From positions 635,501-699,500 of the forward strand of contig JAFEUB010001430.1 in NCBI GenBank assembly GCA_024529925.1: DNA of 64,000 nt, written 5' to 3'. Below, in pieces: positions 35,111 to 47,600 of the stretch (positions are counted from its first letter, which is position 1; the number at the start of each line of letters is the position of its first letter). The notes under the pieces are model-generated. The model made no database searches, was not told the DNA's origin, and saw nothing but the letters and a program-made list of their open reading frames with translations. The position numbers and the translations under genes are program-made. The stretch is from Ophthalmolycus amberensis. Lineage: Eukaryota > Chordata > Actinopteri > Perciformes > Zoarcidae.

Positions 35111-37439
35111 CCTCATCATCTCGAAGACACGTCTCCGGCTCACCTTTGATCGCATTCTCTGGGACCTCTTCATCGCAGAAACTCAAGTCTTTTATCTTTG
35201 TTGTGTGACAGTTCAACTCAGGAAAAGACCACGCGCTGCCAGCCAACACGGCTGTTCGCGCCGCGACTGCGCGGTGCGCAGAAGAAGAAAGCCTAATTTG
35301 AGCTCAATTCATCATCATGGCAAGATTGCCCCGCATTTATTGATAATTGCTTTTTTCCGTTAAAAGGGACGACGTTTATACCGCCAGTCGTGTAAACATG
35401 AGAGATGCAGCTGTTGCAGCAATTAACTTCTCACTTTCCCTAATGAAAGGACTAATCCGCCAGCAAATCTCCCGGCTTCCTTTCAAATGCCAAGCCTCCA
35501 TTCAGCTGGCTGCCAGTGGAAGGAAGGAGGGGCCGTGTCGTACAGAATGGGGCTATCTATAACCAGCCAAAAGTCACATTCATTTGCTCTGCCAGGGTGT
35601 CACATCATCAGGGTCCCTTTACTGCCGTGGAACAAGAGAGACCCTTAACCAACTGCTGTTTGATGATTTCCTGAGCGGAGCCTCTGCAAGCGTCTGTTTT
35701 CACAAGCCGGCCCCTCCACGGCACCACCTCCGCCCCATCCCCACCCCACCGCCTCCCCAGCGTTTCTTCCCTCTGGATCCAAGCTCCGATCTCTGCGCTC
35801 AGTCTCAATCCGAAAACACACCATCGCCTCTTGTCCGAATGCCTCAGAACGGACGCCAGGGAGTGCTTTGCGAAAGCCAGAAAGTGAATAGCTGTCGCCT
35901 GTTGGAATAAGATGTGTCTCGGCAGCCGGGGAGGAATGACAGCCCCGTTGACAACGGAGCAGAGCTTATAGGCTCAATCTTTGGCGCCATCGATCCGATG
36001 CATTGATCAGTTTTTTTCTTTTCTTGAAAGACGGAGACAGGGGACAGGTGTGGAGGAGACCAGATAGATCAAATCCATGACAAACGCCAATCACCCCTCC
36101 TTCCCTGGTCTGACCATTGATCAGAAAGAGGAAGCGCTCCTAGTCAATGTCAACAACTTCTCCAGCTTGGCTTTTAGATGTTAGTTTCGATTGTGAAACC
36201 GGTTAAGGACTATTTCGTGTTCTCACTGGAGAGAACACGAAGTGGCTGTAAACACATCGTTAAATCGACTGTCAGCCCTTAAAAGAAGCACAGCGTTCAC
36301 GCAGAGCACTTAAGTCGTGCTTGTATTAGCTGATTAGCTTCAGCTGTCTCATACGCGCTTCACAATCACTGGCTCATTCATCAGCTGTTCGGCTTGCGTC
36401 GACCATATTCATCCAGGTGTGCAGCACTGCAATTATGATTTGACGCTTCTCTCTATTGCTCTGCCATCCCAGCCTCCTCTCTGCAGTATTTTTGGTATTT
36501 CAGAAAGATCTAATGTCCACGTGTGTTCATTGAGGGGATTGTTATCTCTATCAGCAGAAAGCTCGTCGCTACTCGGATTCCAAGAGATCCATCAGAGAGC
36601 AGAGCCTTTTGCGGCACACCTAACTTTAAACCCGTTTGCTACAAACGGTCAGAACCTTGACGTAAGTCTGTCTTACTACACAGCTTCCTACGTGTATCTG
36701 AACATTCTCCGGTGGAACAAAGAGCACAAAGAAATAACTGATTATGAGCATCGTCGGTCGAGGCTGCCACTTGACCATGTGTTATGCATAATCATAAACA
36801 CGATGGAAAGAAAATGGTGAAAACGGAGCATCTTTTACTTTAAACTCAGGAGAAGTTCAGCCTTTGAATTCACGTATCTGCTATCACGCAACCCTGCGGT
36901 AGATCTGCTTTATTGCTCTCACACCACAAACACCATGAGTTTACGGACTGAAACCTGCCTTTTCAGGAGGTGTTGGCCCAGCTGTTTCGTCTGCACCAGG
37001 TTATGATTGACTGCTTTCACCAATGAAATTCAAAAGCTAAAGTACTTTGAAATCCATCAGCGTAGAGTGAACTGTTAGTATACGATCTCCCGATCCGTAT
37101 AAAGCCATAGAAGATTATTTTGCACAATGCAGGGATTTTCCCTGATCAGTCAGTTAAACCAGATGTGTGTTCAGCTTGTGTCCTACTCAGCAGCTCCCTG
37201 ATAAAAAAAAGAGTGAAACGAAGCGACCACACAGTAACTATCCTCCTGTACACAATGTATGTTTTGTGTCCCGACTGTTCGGCATTATTTATGACCAGCT
37301 GGTCCAGCTGCAGTCCCGACCAAATGTGGTCATAATCTTATTAGTTCTTTGTGACACATCAGGTTCAGAAAAGTGCAGCATAACTGCTGTCAGAATTTGA
37401 TTTCCCCTCATGTGGGTCCATGTGATGATGCAGGATGAC
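35111..37439. other. Unique DNA with possible conserved elements
   Basis: Two intervals look like conserved non-coding DNA: about 35295-35350 (AAGCCTAATTTGAGCTCAAT, ATTTATTGATAATTGC) and 35410-35500 (GCAGCAATTAACTTCTC, CCTAATGAAAGGACTAATCC). An 11-bp perfect inverted repeat lies at 36214-36241. A 133-codon frame at 36419-36820 has no recognisable motif. Confidence 0.3.
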
Positions 37440-37600
37440 TGTCCAATAAACGAATTAACCGTTGGACCATTTTACACCATGCTTACAACCAGTGTGAACA
37501 TGAAATGGACCGGAACTGAAAGGCAACAATGTGTATTTCTTTTCCTTGATCTGGACCAAATGAAGTGAAAGTGATCGTAAGCGGGTGCTACGCTTCCACG
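37440..37600 (-). mobile_element. Diverged MITE related to 32445-32650
   Basis: Read on the minus strand, GGTCCATTTCATGTTCACAC and CAGATCAAGGAAAAGAAATA align loosely with CGGTTTGTGTTCACAC and CTGATTCAGGGATTAATATG of the other copy. It shares the typical teleost MITE theme but is much decayed. Confidence 0.4.
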
Positions 37601-37624
37601 ACTACGCCGCCAGTCGGGACAGCA

Positions 37625-37735
37625 TTATCAGCTGTAACCGCAGTATGAGAGCAGTGCAGAGCGAAGCAGTGAGCGAAGCAGTGGGGCACGCTCACATGCA
37701 CTAACATGCACTAAAAGGCACGAGCGGCCATCCCG
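37625..37735 (-). mobile_element. Repeat copy related to 25165-25255
   Basis: On the minus strand it reads CTTTTAGTGCATGTTAGTGC, GAGCGTGCCCCACTGC, CGCTCTGCACTGCTCTCATA and CAGCTGATAATGC, colinear with the copy at 25165-25255. It also carries internal short duplications (GAGCGAAGCAGT twice, ATGCACTAA twice on the plus strand). Confidence 0.7.
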
Positions 37736-38640
37736 GCAATGTCAGCAAAGCACAGAAAAGCTTGGACGACAACGCACTCAGAAGGAGAGTGACTTCATCC
37801 TCTGCCCACGTAGACTCTGCTCAACTATATCTTTACATAGCAAATAGCTGTTTGCTGCTGTATTAATGCTCTTAATATTGTATGAAGATCCTTTAAAGAT
37901 TTAAAAGTCAATTGTAAAAGGTGGCTAACCTCTCTCCTGCTAATATTACCCGAGTGAAGTCATTTACCCGGCTCCTTGTCCTTGGTTATTAGTCCATTCA
38001 TTGATTATGAGTGCGCTCGCTAAAACAACCATTATTGGCCCGACCCAGAATGCTGGGTGTTAAGTGGCTTGTTTAAATAATCGTCTCTGCGGCGGTTGGA
38101 CCCACCACAATTTTAATTCATTATTCTGTCTTATTTGTTTTGCTATTTTGGGATCTGCAGCCTATTTTCCTCATTTCTATTCAATTTGCATACATCACTG
38201 GCACAGCCTGTGTAGTGTGTGTCGTTTGCCGAAGGTAAGTATTACAGGTTACAACTCCGAGGCTGATTGTTGCACAAAGGCAGAGAGAGGGACTTTCATC
38301 TGAGACAAACACCGCGTTCTTATTCATGCGTTTCTGTGAGTTTGTTCCACTTGAGCTAAATGAAGTGCTATTTGAAGGGGGACTGGATACCAGACGACGT
38401 GCAGATTCATAAACAGCTATTGTCTTGATCCTCGGCTCCCCTTTATCTTTGTCATTATTAGTGTCTCCTTATCGCCGCCTAGTCCTCCCACAATCCCTTA
38501 TAATCTCAATTCAGAGCTCCCTCTCTGACCACCGCAGTAGCAAACTCATTTTAAAACCCAAGATTACACAACTGCCCTTCTCCGTATCTCAGCCTCTTCA
38601 TCTGTCACTCTGTAGCTCTCTCTTTGTGAATCCAAGGATC
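37736..38640. other. Unique DNA, possible conserved element
   Basis: 37980-38210 is AT-rich, non-repetitive and dense in homeodomain-like words (CATTCATTGATTATG, CAATTTTAATTCATTATTC). It may be a conserved element. No gene was recognised. Confidence 0.3.
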
Positions 38641-38800
38641 TTATCTCTCAGCTGGGACTGTCTCCCAACTGTCCACCTAATTCTCCCCCCCCCCCCCTTC
38701 TCTCTCTCTCTCCCTCTCTCTCCCTCCCTCTCTGTGTGTCTGTGTCTTCCTTGACTTTGCTTTTGTGCTCTCTACACCACCCCCCCTCCCCCCCCCTCCC
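38641..38800 (+). repeat. C13 and CT-rich tract
   Basis: C13 at 38685-38697 is followed by CTCTCTCTCTCC words to about 38735 and by further C-rich tracts at about 38777-38800. Confidence 0.9.
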
Positions 38801-40139
38801 CTTTTTCACATTTAGTTTATTGGTATGACAGGCGATCATCAACAGAAGCTACAAAGCGTAATGGGTGCATGCACGCACTCACACATGCACGCTCAGCATT
38901 AAAGTGTCTGATCTCACACACACACACACACACGCACACAGTGTCTTTCACGGCTGAATGAGCATCCTCTCTCTGTCTGCAAAGGAAGAGAGAAGGAGAA
39001 GAAGTAGCCGGCTTCGGACCCTCAGCAGATAGAAACTAATGACCGTCTGATTAATTCATTAGCCTGACACTTTATTGCCCGGCTGCTGGAGTCATTGCTG
39101 TTTACTTTTTTATTATAGGCCGACCCCACGTACGCACTCTGCTTCTGACACTTGGGCTTTCATGCCCTCGCTTTCTTTTTTCACTTCGTCTGCACAGCCT
39201 GAGAAAAAAAAATGATGGCAAAAAATAATGATGTTTTTCGCCGGCTCTCAGTGTGTCGTTTTTTTTTTCTCATCTCCATCAAATCCTTTGTCTCACTCAC
39301 AATCTCTGGTCTCAGCTGGCCCCAGCTGTCACAGAGGCAAAGACTCTTTTCAAGTCTTATTTGGCTGAGGACAAGATAAACCGATAAAATTCAGATTGAT
39401 CCCCCCCGGCTGATTGGTGACTAGCCGGCCACTGAGGTCTATCTTTAACCTGGAAAACAAAGTCGTTTGCGGAGCACTCCAGCTGGCCAAGGAGTTCGGA
39501 TATGAAAGAGCAACCGGATGCGAGACGCGAGGTTAGCTAACTTGGCGCGGGGAAAAATGGCTCACAGCAGGGCAAAATGGATGTGAGGAGTCAAAAAATA
39601 AATAAAAGCGAGCCGAGCGGAGAGAGAGCTGTCCTAAATGAGAACAGTCACCTGTGGGGAGTGATAAGAGCCGGCAGATGGATGGAGCCATAAACAGACA
39701 GATGGGTAGTTAGATAGATGGAGAGGGGCTGATTTGAAGAGATGGAGCGGTTGGGAGAGATGATGGGCAGATGGGGTAAGGAGATACGGAAGAAGACAGG
39801 CGAAACTTTCTCCCTGTGCAAGCGCTTTCAGGCTCACTGTTGTCTCTCGGGTTTGTTTCGCCAGTCAGTCAGCCTGCTCCTCCCTCCCCCTGTTTGGCCT
39901 CCATCTCCTACCGTCACTCCCCCCCCCCCCCCCACCCCCCTTTTCTCCTCCTCGCCGCCTTCGTCTCAGCCACCACTGCACTCACGGTATATATTTATAA
40001 TAGAATTAGGCTGCTCTTGTTATCAGTGGAGCGGATAGCCGCGGAGTGAGGCGAGATTGAAACAGCGATTTCCAATTTGAGATTGTGTCACACACATCTC
40101 CCTGCACCCAGATAGCATCAACCAATCGCAGCCACCATC
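38801..40139. other. Unique DNA with CA and C15 runs
   Basis: An interrupted CA run lies at about 38915-38940 and C15 at 39919-39933. No gene was recognised; frames near 39742-40049 cross the C run. Confidence 0.4.
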
Positions 40140-40670
40140 TCTCGCGCTCACTTTGTCCCTCTTTGCCTCTCTCAGCCATCTCTCAGCCGGCTATTTTAGC
40201 CTCGCCCGGGCCTTTTCCCCCCCCCATGCCAGGCGAACATCGAAATGCATACATGCTCCCCTTCTCTTGTCACTCCGGATTCCCCGGCTTCTCTTGACAG
40301 TTTATCTCCTTGTCTCTTTCCCTCTCATCCCGGGCGCATTCAGAACACATCTCTTTCTCCTCCCAGGTCACTTAGTACCTCGGCATGCCGCTCCGCTTTT
40401 GCACTTTTCCACCCTTTCTTTTAACACTTTGTGTTGCTGTCTTTCCCACTCCTCCCACACTTGCTCACTCCGCATACCTCCACCTCTCCGTCGGCTCTCA
40501 CTCCTCTCCCGTTACTGCGCGTCTCTCCTCCCACACCGCCCGCCTTTAGCTCCGGCTGCCGCCCCCCCCCCCTTCTCCTATCATCTCGTCCGGTGTCACT
40601 CCCTCCATCCCCCATGAATATCCGTCCTCCCTTCATCCTCTCCTCTCTGCTGCCTCAAGGCGTTAGATCC
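40140..40670 (+). repeat. Pyrimidine-rich block
   Basis: About 530 bp with strong C/T bias on the plus strand, including C11 at 40562-40572. The 154-codon frame is Ser/Leu/Pro low complexity and the minus frame is Gly/Arg/Asp low complexity. Neither is credible as a gene. Confidence 0.7.
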
Positions 40671-41084
40671 CTTTGACTTGTCTTGTCAGGTCTTTGGATT
40701 TCTGTCTTACCTCTAGAGATATATAGTGTGTGTGTTCATGCAGTACAGGCCTCATTGCTTGTGGCCGTGTGCGAGTTTGTGTACGAGCCTGTGCTTGAGA
40801 GGCGAGATTAATGCTGCTGCTGCTACTCTGTGTGTGTGTGTGTGTGTGTGTTTCTTAGGTCCTTTACTGGTTTCCATGGCCAGAGGGCCTTTTCTCTTCA
40901 GCACAATGCCACAATACCACCTTTTGAAAAAAGCATGATAGAAGTGCAGCCTGAACACGCAGGCCATCTTTAATATCCTCTTCCGTTAGCCAGCCAGCTG
41001 GGCAACCTTGATTCTCCTACTTCAGTTTACAAAAGTTTTCTTTCTCTCCGATATGTCTTAAATCCTCCTTCGCTAAGCCCTGCC
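40671..41084. other. Unique DNA with a GT run
   Basis: A GT run at 40829-40850; otherwise nothing recognised. Confidence 0.4.
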
Positions 41085-41345
41085 CCCCCAGCTGCTGTGG
41101 AGTCCACACTGTCACTAACTGCACTCCCTGAACACATATGATCTATACTGCTAATGTTAGCTCCACGGGTTTTTACGTAGAAACATTTAAGAAACCTGTA
41201 TCTCATTCAAACCTTACCGGGCAGCAAGTATCACCACGTTTAAAAGTTTAAAGTGTGGAGCAGCGCTGTATCGTTTTCAGACCCTGGAACGCTGGCCAGT
41301 GCTACGCAATGGTTGGCCAGACTGCTTTCGAGGGGCGGGACTAAG
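41085..41345. mobile_element. Possible dispersed repeat
   Basis: GAACACATATGATCTATACT, GTTAGCTCCACGGGTTTTTA, CATTTAAGAAACCTGTATCT and CATTCAAACCTTACCGGGCA read like a percomorph dispersed repeat I have seen, but I cannot name it or fix its ends. No frame. Confidence 0.4.
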
Positions 41346-42420
41346 CCGTGGGTCTTTTGTCAAATCCGCAGTGCGTGAAGGTTTCCTCTACACACCTTCT
41401 AAACTTCTTCATAGCAGTGAATGCAGAGTTTGACCAGTGCTTGCTGGGAATCGAACCCTTCGCTAAAAAGAAGTGCGTCTGTCTCCTTCTTGTGTCCCGC
41501 CTCCTCTTTTCTCCTTCATGAACTGAATACACTTTGAAAGCTCGTGTTGTTGTGCTGGAGCTTGTAGTAGCTATACCAGGAGGCACATGGAACAAAAGAA
41601 CAGGTCTTAGGTCTGCGCTGTCAAACAATCGTGTACATTAAAGAGTGGTTAAACAAAGCATCGTAAAGAAAGAAAAGCCCACTCGGTCTTTTTGAATTAT
41701 TCAAGTTTTCAACACACGGGTTGATAGTTCAAAGAGGCACAGCAGAGAGCGCCGAACTAACTTCTACAATGTCGGTATTTGCATGCTGTATACACCCACA
41801 TGCGTGCGTGAATGTGCACCATGCGGCTGAAAGTGGGCCCTCCTTTCTCAGCTGTGCTCTGAACAGCGTGTGCTGAAGGCTGCAGCTGAGTACACATTCA
41901 TGCCTGTAGAAGTCCCTTAAAGCTTATCAGCGGAAAATGAAATGTGGAAACAGTATTATAATGTCAGCTGTCAAACGCCCACATTCACCTACACAAGGGT
42001 GTGCGTCTCCTTTTAACTGCAGCACGGCGGATCTCTGTAATATGTTCTGTGCTGTTAGATTTCACCTCTTAGCTGGTGCACGCGTCGGGGGGGAAACATG
42101 CACCGCTCTGAGACAAGAACTATTTTTCCTGCTTAATTGCAGTCGGATATCCACAGGGCTAAAGCAACTTTTTACCCTAAAGATTGCTTGAGGCAATTTC
42201 ATCTAGTAGAGGGAGCGTTGTCAAAAGGCGAGATGGGGTTCTGGGCCGGAAAAAAAGAAGAAGAAATCTGGTGCTTCAATACCTGCTTCCTTTAAAACTA
42301 CCGTAGTCTGATGTTTCTGGCTGTGTGTGTGTGCATGTGTGAGCTTTTCGTTCAGACTAAAGAGTACAAATCCCAAAGTGTTGTGTGTAACCTTTGTTTT
42401 CAGTTCTGAAGTTTGAAGGC
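41346..42420. other. Unique DNA, no feature seen
   Basis: On the minus strand GGGTTCGATTCCC (about 41446-41458) is a perfect B-box but no cloverleaf can be built around it. No gene or repeat was recognised. Confidence 0.35.
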
Positions 42421-42530
42421 TTAAAGCTACAGCGTGTAGCATTCCAGGGGATCTTTTTGCAGAAATGGAACATAATATGTTTTCAATTGTGTATAGTCAT
42501 CAGCAGAAACAAGAAGTTGAAAAAAGCACA
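42421..42530 (+). mobile_element. Dispersed percomorph repeat ('ttaaagctacag')
   Basis: TTAAAGCTACAGCGTGTAGC, GGGGATCTTTTTGCAGAAAT and GGAACATAATATGTTTTCAA match the start of a very abundant percomorph repeat ('ttaaagctacagtgtgtagg...gggggatctattggcagaaatggaatataat'). The downstream part, to about 42780, may belong to it but is too diverged to be sure. Confidence 0.65.
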
Positions 42531-42782
42531 GATTGTTTTGTCAAACTCTATTTGCGAGGTCAAGAATTATCCATCTAAAGTAGTTTCATAAGAACAAAGG
42601 GGGCTATCGACAACGTTGAAGGAACAGTTGCCTCGGAGGCTCACGTGAATGGTTTTCCAGACTCGGCTGCTCGTAATTACAGTCTGAAGGATATGACATG
42701 AACAGCGGTGTGAGAGCGGAGTCAGTCTATTCATGTATGGCTGAAACATACTCCAGCTCTGTAACATGAGATCGGTATCGAT

Positions 42783-42826
42783 CAAATTATCCCAAATTTC
42801 CTTTGGGATGAATAAAGTTTTATCTT
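42783..42826 (+). mobile_element. LINE 3'-end fragment
   Basis: CAAATTTCCTTTGGGATGAA followed by TAAAGTTTTATCTTA is the familiar 3' terminus of a group of fish LINEs ('aatttccttcgggatgaataaagt'). Only the tail is recognisable. Confidence 0.5.
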
Positions 42827-43700
42827 AAAGCTTAAAACCGCTCAAAGCTTTTGCATCCGCAGTCCCTTGGCAGGTCACGATTAGAACACACACACAATTA
42901 CTTACGACACTAAACAGCCCGGATAGGATGCTTAATGTGATCATATAGACACACACACACACACACAGTATATACACACTAATATAGTGAAGTGACTCGT
43001 TTAGCCGTGAATGATGAGCTTCTGACGGGAGTGATATGATTACGTCGGCTGTTTGTCTCTTCGGATATCTTACCCTCCTCATCTCTCTCTCTCTCTCTCA
43101 TCCTCCCCCCCTCCCACCACGGCAATCCATTCCCTTCTGAAAGTGACACTTTAAAAGGTTGATAGCTCTTTGGCCAAGTCTCAGAGCCTCAGAGCCTCAG
43201 AGCCTCAGATCGATGGCTGGCAGCAGGAGCGGCGTCAAGGTAGCGCGCTCGTCTCGCGTCTCCTGACACGGGAGTTGAACTCCCCACACCAGGTGAGGAG
43301 TCCTTTTGCGATTTGTTTGCCGCCGCTTGGTCGGCAGGTCCCCGCAGACGGCAAATGGACGACCGGTGACATTGTTTTGCTTCTTTTTTTTGCTGCCGCC
43401 GGTCTGAAAACAGCGGCGGCCGTGTTGTTTTAGCAGGAAGAGAGACAGTTTGGAGTGGAGGTCACACCACTGCGAGGATAAATGGACACATACAGGCTAC
43501 AAAGACAGAAAACAGCAAAAACAAAAACAAATAGAAGAAAACCACACACACACACACACTCATGAGAATTCATGTCCCAGAAGTGTACTTTATTTAATCA
43601 CATCAGACAACAATAATGCGTATAAAGAAGACAAAACCTTCCCCACCGCTCTCCTTTCTGTTTGTTATTGCCATCAAATTCAATCAGAGCGCTCATTCCG
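42827..43700. other. Unique DNA with short tandem repeats
   Basis: A CA run (42949-42967), CT run (about 43082-43100), a CA run (43543-43559) and an 8-bp tandem AGCCTCAG, four copies with one variant, at 43177-43208. ATGGCTGGCAGCAGGAGCGG at 43213 starts a 16-codon frame crossed by a donor-like CAAG/GTAGCG; it is too short to support. Confidence 0.4.
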
Positions 43701-44238
43701 GCTCCGATAATTACTCTACCTCTTCTGTTCAGCTCGCTGCTCCTGAACAAAGTTGCAGTGAAAATGGAACCCATTTTTAGTTTGACAATGGCCGCCGAGG
43801 TTTTCGCGGCTGATTACGAGGGGGAGCTGCAGACGAGGAAGACAGACGGGGAAGGCTGGCTGTGCTCAGCCTGCCGCCTCTGTGTCTCCCAAATGGTAAC
43901 CCTGCGATCTCTCCACACTACCTGGCTCTGGTTCAGCTCCAGCTGAGCCCCCCAGACGAGGACCTCCGGCCCGGCTCTGCTGCTTCCCTCCCCAAAGCAG
44001 CCTTGGCCCCCGCGTTTAGCCAGCCTGGCCTTGGGGGAGCCGGGAGCCGTGGAGCACGGATGGATTACTATCCAGGGGTAAAGCCCAGCTTGAGGTGCAA
44101 TGGGCGGCATGGGAGAGGGGTAGCAAAGGCCCCCTGGAGGTGTGCAGCCAGCCAAGCCTGTTTCCACACCGGCTCTGTACACCCCAGGGCCTGTCACACG
44201 CTCAAACCATGGAATCAGGGACAAGAAGTAGGGAGATC

Positions 44239-44273
<35 letters not shown>

Positions 44274-46980
44274 CCCCATTAGAGACACAATGTCCCAAAG
44301 CTTTGCAGCTTTATTCTCACATTCACATGTAGAGCGTCCCCACCAGTGTTAAATGGCAGAGCTGAGATCAGGCTGCGTGTTAAAGTGTGAACAGTATAAA
44401 TATTCATCAGTCAGCGAGCAGCAGCGTGGAGGCGAAGCAGTGAAAGATCTCAGAGGAGAAACTGAGATTTTGTTTCTTTATATCCTCGCTGCCGTTGCAA
44501 CGGTGTCATTATCGCGTCGGAACATTTGCTCCGCTACAGTAAGACATGTTATCGGCGTGACTGTAGGTTAAATCTGTAATCACCTCTTGCCATGAGGACA
44601 CGTTTGTCCTGGACTCTGAGAAAGCCAGACTTTGTGAAGCCTGGATTTGTGTGTGTGTGCTCAGTTTCTCAGAGGCAAAACGCAGGCTTTTAGCCCACTT
44701 TCATGAAGCTGGATGATAGTCCGCGTCCCGCTGGTGACCCCCCCCCCTTCACCCCTGCAGGCGATGGATTGCAACCCAGCATGCCTGGTGCCTTTGGGGG
44801 CCTCTCCTCTCCTCTCTCCTTCCTCTGAGCACGCTCCCCTCATATCGCTCCATCTCCCTGAGTCTTTATCACCAAAACACAGCACACCACATTTTAATCA
44901 TGCCCCCCGAATAGAAGACACTTTTCCAATTAATGGAACTGCCGTCTCGATGCACTGTGACTCCGCGAAGCCGCACTGCGCAACCGGGGCCCAATAAAGC
45001 ACTGCCGCCGCTTGATGTATGACCGCCTCACAAGTTTTTGAATGTGAACAAGATGCTTTTTTCTTTTCTTAAATAGAGAAATCCGCGGTGAATGAAAGGC
45101 TATCGGGGCGGCGGCGAAGAGGGGGTCGTGAATGAGTAATGCTCCGGTGATGCTGCTGAGTGGCCAACAGTGGATCTCTGTGCTTCGCGCTGGGCGGCTC
45201 TCGGGCTCCAATGTATGGAATCGTATGAATGCGAAGCAGGGTATTACTGAAAAAGGAGCACGCACGCTCAGCAGAAAGCCGGCCCGGATAAATAGTCAAA
45301 GGGTCAGAAACTGCTGTCGTCACTCCAGATTGTGTCGTTCTAAAATCAGGATCTAGTGAGAGGTCATTCGGTCACTTATCCTTCCAATGCTTTGAGTTAT
45401 TTCCAACAAGGGATGGGTTTTAAAGAGGGTTTTTGGTTTCCGATACCTGGCACCCTAAAGAGTCAAAGGAAGTTTAGCGATAAATGGAAGCGTTGCAGGG
45501 TTCCTCGCTCGCTCCGGTATCGGCCGCTTTATTTCAGGGATGTATTTCCCAGCGTGTATTTATAGATCATTCCAGCTCAGACAGGCGACCGATCACTTTT
45601 CCCACAAACACACTGCTGGTGGGGGGGACATGGTGTTGTGTGCGTGCGATTATATTCGGGTGAGAAGACATGGTATACGCCCTGAGTCATTTGTACTGGA
45701 GTTCAAATGTATGTGTCGCAAAGAAAGGGGGGCGGGAGGGGGGGCACTCCATTTCAGCCGCTTGTGTGTTTGCATGGGCACGCCCACATGAGCGCAACGC
45801 TCAAGAGGCCTCACGCTGCAGCTCTTCACGCATCGCCACATGTTTGCCTCCTCGCTGCTTCGTATATTAACTCGCCCTCCCACTCCATCAATCAGCGTGA
45901 CACCAATCAGCGTGAATCCGCTGCGCGTAACATGTTTATGAAACGAAATAATATACCGACGCCTCACTAGCCTCAGAAATATGTTGAGCACTTTCGTATA
46001 CCTGGCTGTCCTCGAGGACACACTCGTTCGGAGCCGAATGGAGAGGGGAATGGCTTCTCTCCGGCGCCGACGGGGAAGGTTAGAACGGGCGTATTAAGCA
46101 GAGGTAATTGAATGTAGATGTAACAGTGCACGGTTTAGCGTGGGGATTAACCCTTGCACCTCTGCTCTCTCAACCGAGCGTCTGGTAAAGAGGCTGGCGA
46201 GGTTCGGCCGCAGCGGTGAGAAGGACGTTGTTGTGCTGCTCTGGAGATATTTAGAGTTCCGGGGGCCTGCGAGACCGCCATAGTTGAACTCAGTTCATTG
46301 TTATTTATCATGAGTGATGGCTGGGGAGTAAAGAAAAAGCTCAACACCTTTCTGCGTGAGCAATGGAGCTGTCTTATTACCCAGTTAGGAAGCCAACTGG
46401 GTGCTTACTAGAGTGCTTTTCTGAAAAAGACGGAAACAAGCTGGCAATTCATTCCTCTTTTCTTTTCCCCCTTCTGGGGAGATTTCATTATTTTTAAGGA
46501 ATCAGATGAAAGAGCAATGTTGGATTATATTTCGACTCGTCCATGATGCTACAGCAGGCTGGCATTTAGTGCAAAAGTGAAACCCATTTTACAACCTTTT
46601 TTTATTGTAACATTGAATCTGACAGGGTAAAGCAGATAGAACCCTATCATGCTAACGTCAGGATCTTTTTTAGGATTCTGAAAGCATATCAAACCCTTCT
46701 TCTTTCTTTTTGGCCCCAAAACTTTGTGAACCTTACCTCCGCCGGGTGGCTATCAGAAGGTCGTGCGGGGAGACTTGGGCGGATTGCCGTCCCGGTGGAG
46801 ATGTCAGAGGCGGGCCATGTGTTCCGCCAAGTAATTGGTTTTGGAGCATAATCAAGAGCAGGGTCAAGATCGCATGAGCCGAGGTCAACCAGTAAAAGGA
46901 GGAGAGTATACGTTGTCAGATGAGGTCAAAGGAAAGGTGTGAGAATTCACACTTACCAACCGAGTGGCTGTGCAAATCTT
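43701..46980. other. Unique DNA, CpG-moderate, no gene supported
   Basis: Includes (CA)14 at 44242-44269 and a C run near 44739-44747. Overlapping complementary frames of 126 and 136 codons (43814-44242) lie in GC-rich DNA and show no motif. A 15-bp tandem with core CAATCAGCGTGA occurs at 45889-45915, and an 8-bp inverted repeat at 46379-46402. The interval 46360-46560 may be conserved non-coding DNA. Confidence 0.35.
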
Positions 46981-47265
46981 CGAGATGACAATGACAGGAA
47001 GGGGGAAGGAAGGAAATATCAAAGAGGCGGCGCCGTGAATGAAAAAAAGGAAGCGAAAAATAGTACTCTTAATTGCTCCAACGGGACTTCACAACGTCGT
47101 ACACACGAGCAGGTTTGACAACAACATAGAGAGCACAATCAACAAGACGAGAAAGTGAGAGGAGGGATGAGTAGAAAGAGCCAAGAGAGTGGACGGAGGT
47201 GGGGCGGGACGGAGGGGGATGAAGAGAGACAAAGTGAGAGAGACAGAGACTTAGAGGGCTACTAT
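46981..47265 (+). repeat. Purine-rich block
   Basis: GGAAGG, GAGAGG and AAAGAG words dominate the plus strand, interrupted at about 47065-47115. Low-complexity DNA with no gene. Confidence 0.65.
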
Positions 47266-47550
47266 GTCTCCATTTCCACGGAGCCACAAACCGAGATAGT
47301 TTCCACCAATTACATTCATGTCAGTGTGCGTCCAGGATTCAAAATGTAACAACAGCCTAGAGGGGTCTTCACTCTCCTGGTGCACACTCAACAACTCTCC
47401 CTGCCTGCCACTCCAGCTTTCTTTGCCACACACACGCACACATCCACCCACACATGCAGTTACTGTATATGCACATATCACACTCGCACACTTAATAATC
47501 TCATCACTCCCTCTTGCTTTCTCTCTTTGTCTCCCACACACACACACTCA

Positions 47551-47600
<50 letters not shown>

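Noticed and set aside
41446..41458. Perfect tRNA B-box on the minus strand (GGGTTCGATTCCC)
   Set aside because: No acceptor stem, D-arm or anticodon arm can be built around it.
43236..43282. tRNA-like GTAGCGCGCTCGTCTCGCG with GGGAGTTGAACTCCC
   Set aside because: The T-arm loop would have 5 bases and no acceptor stem pairs; more likely a chance palindrome.
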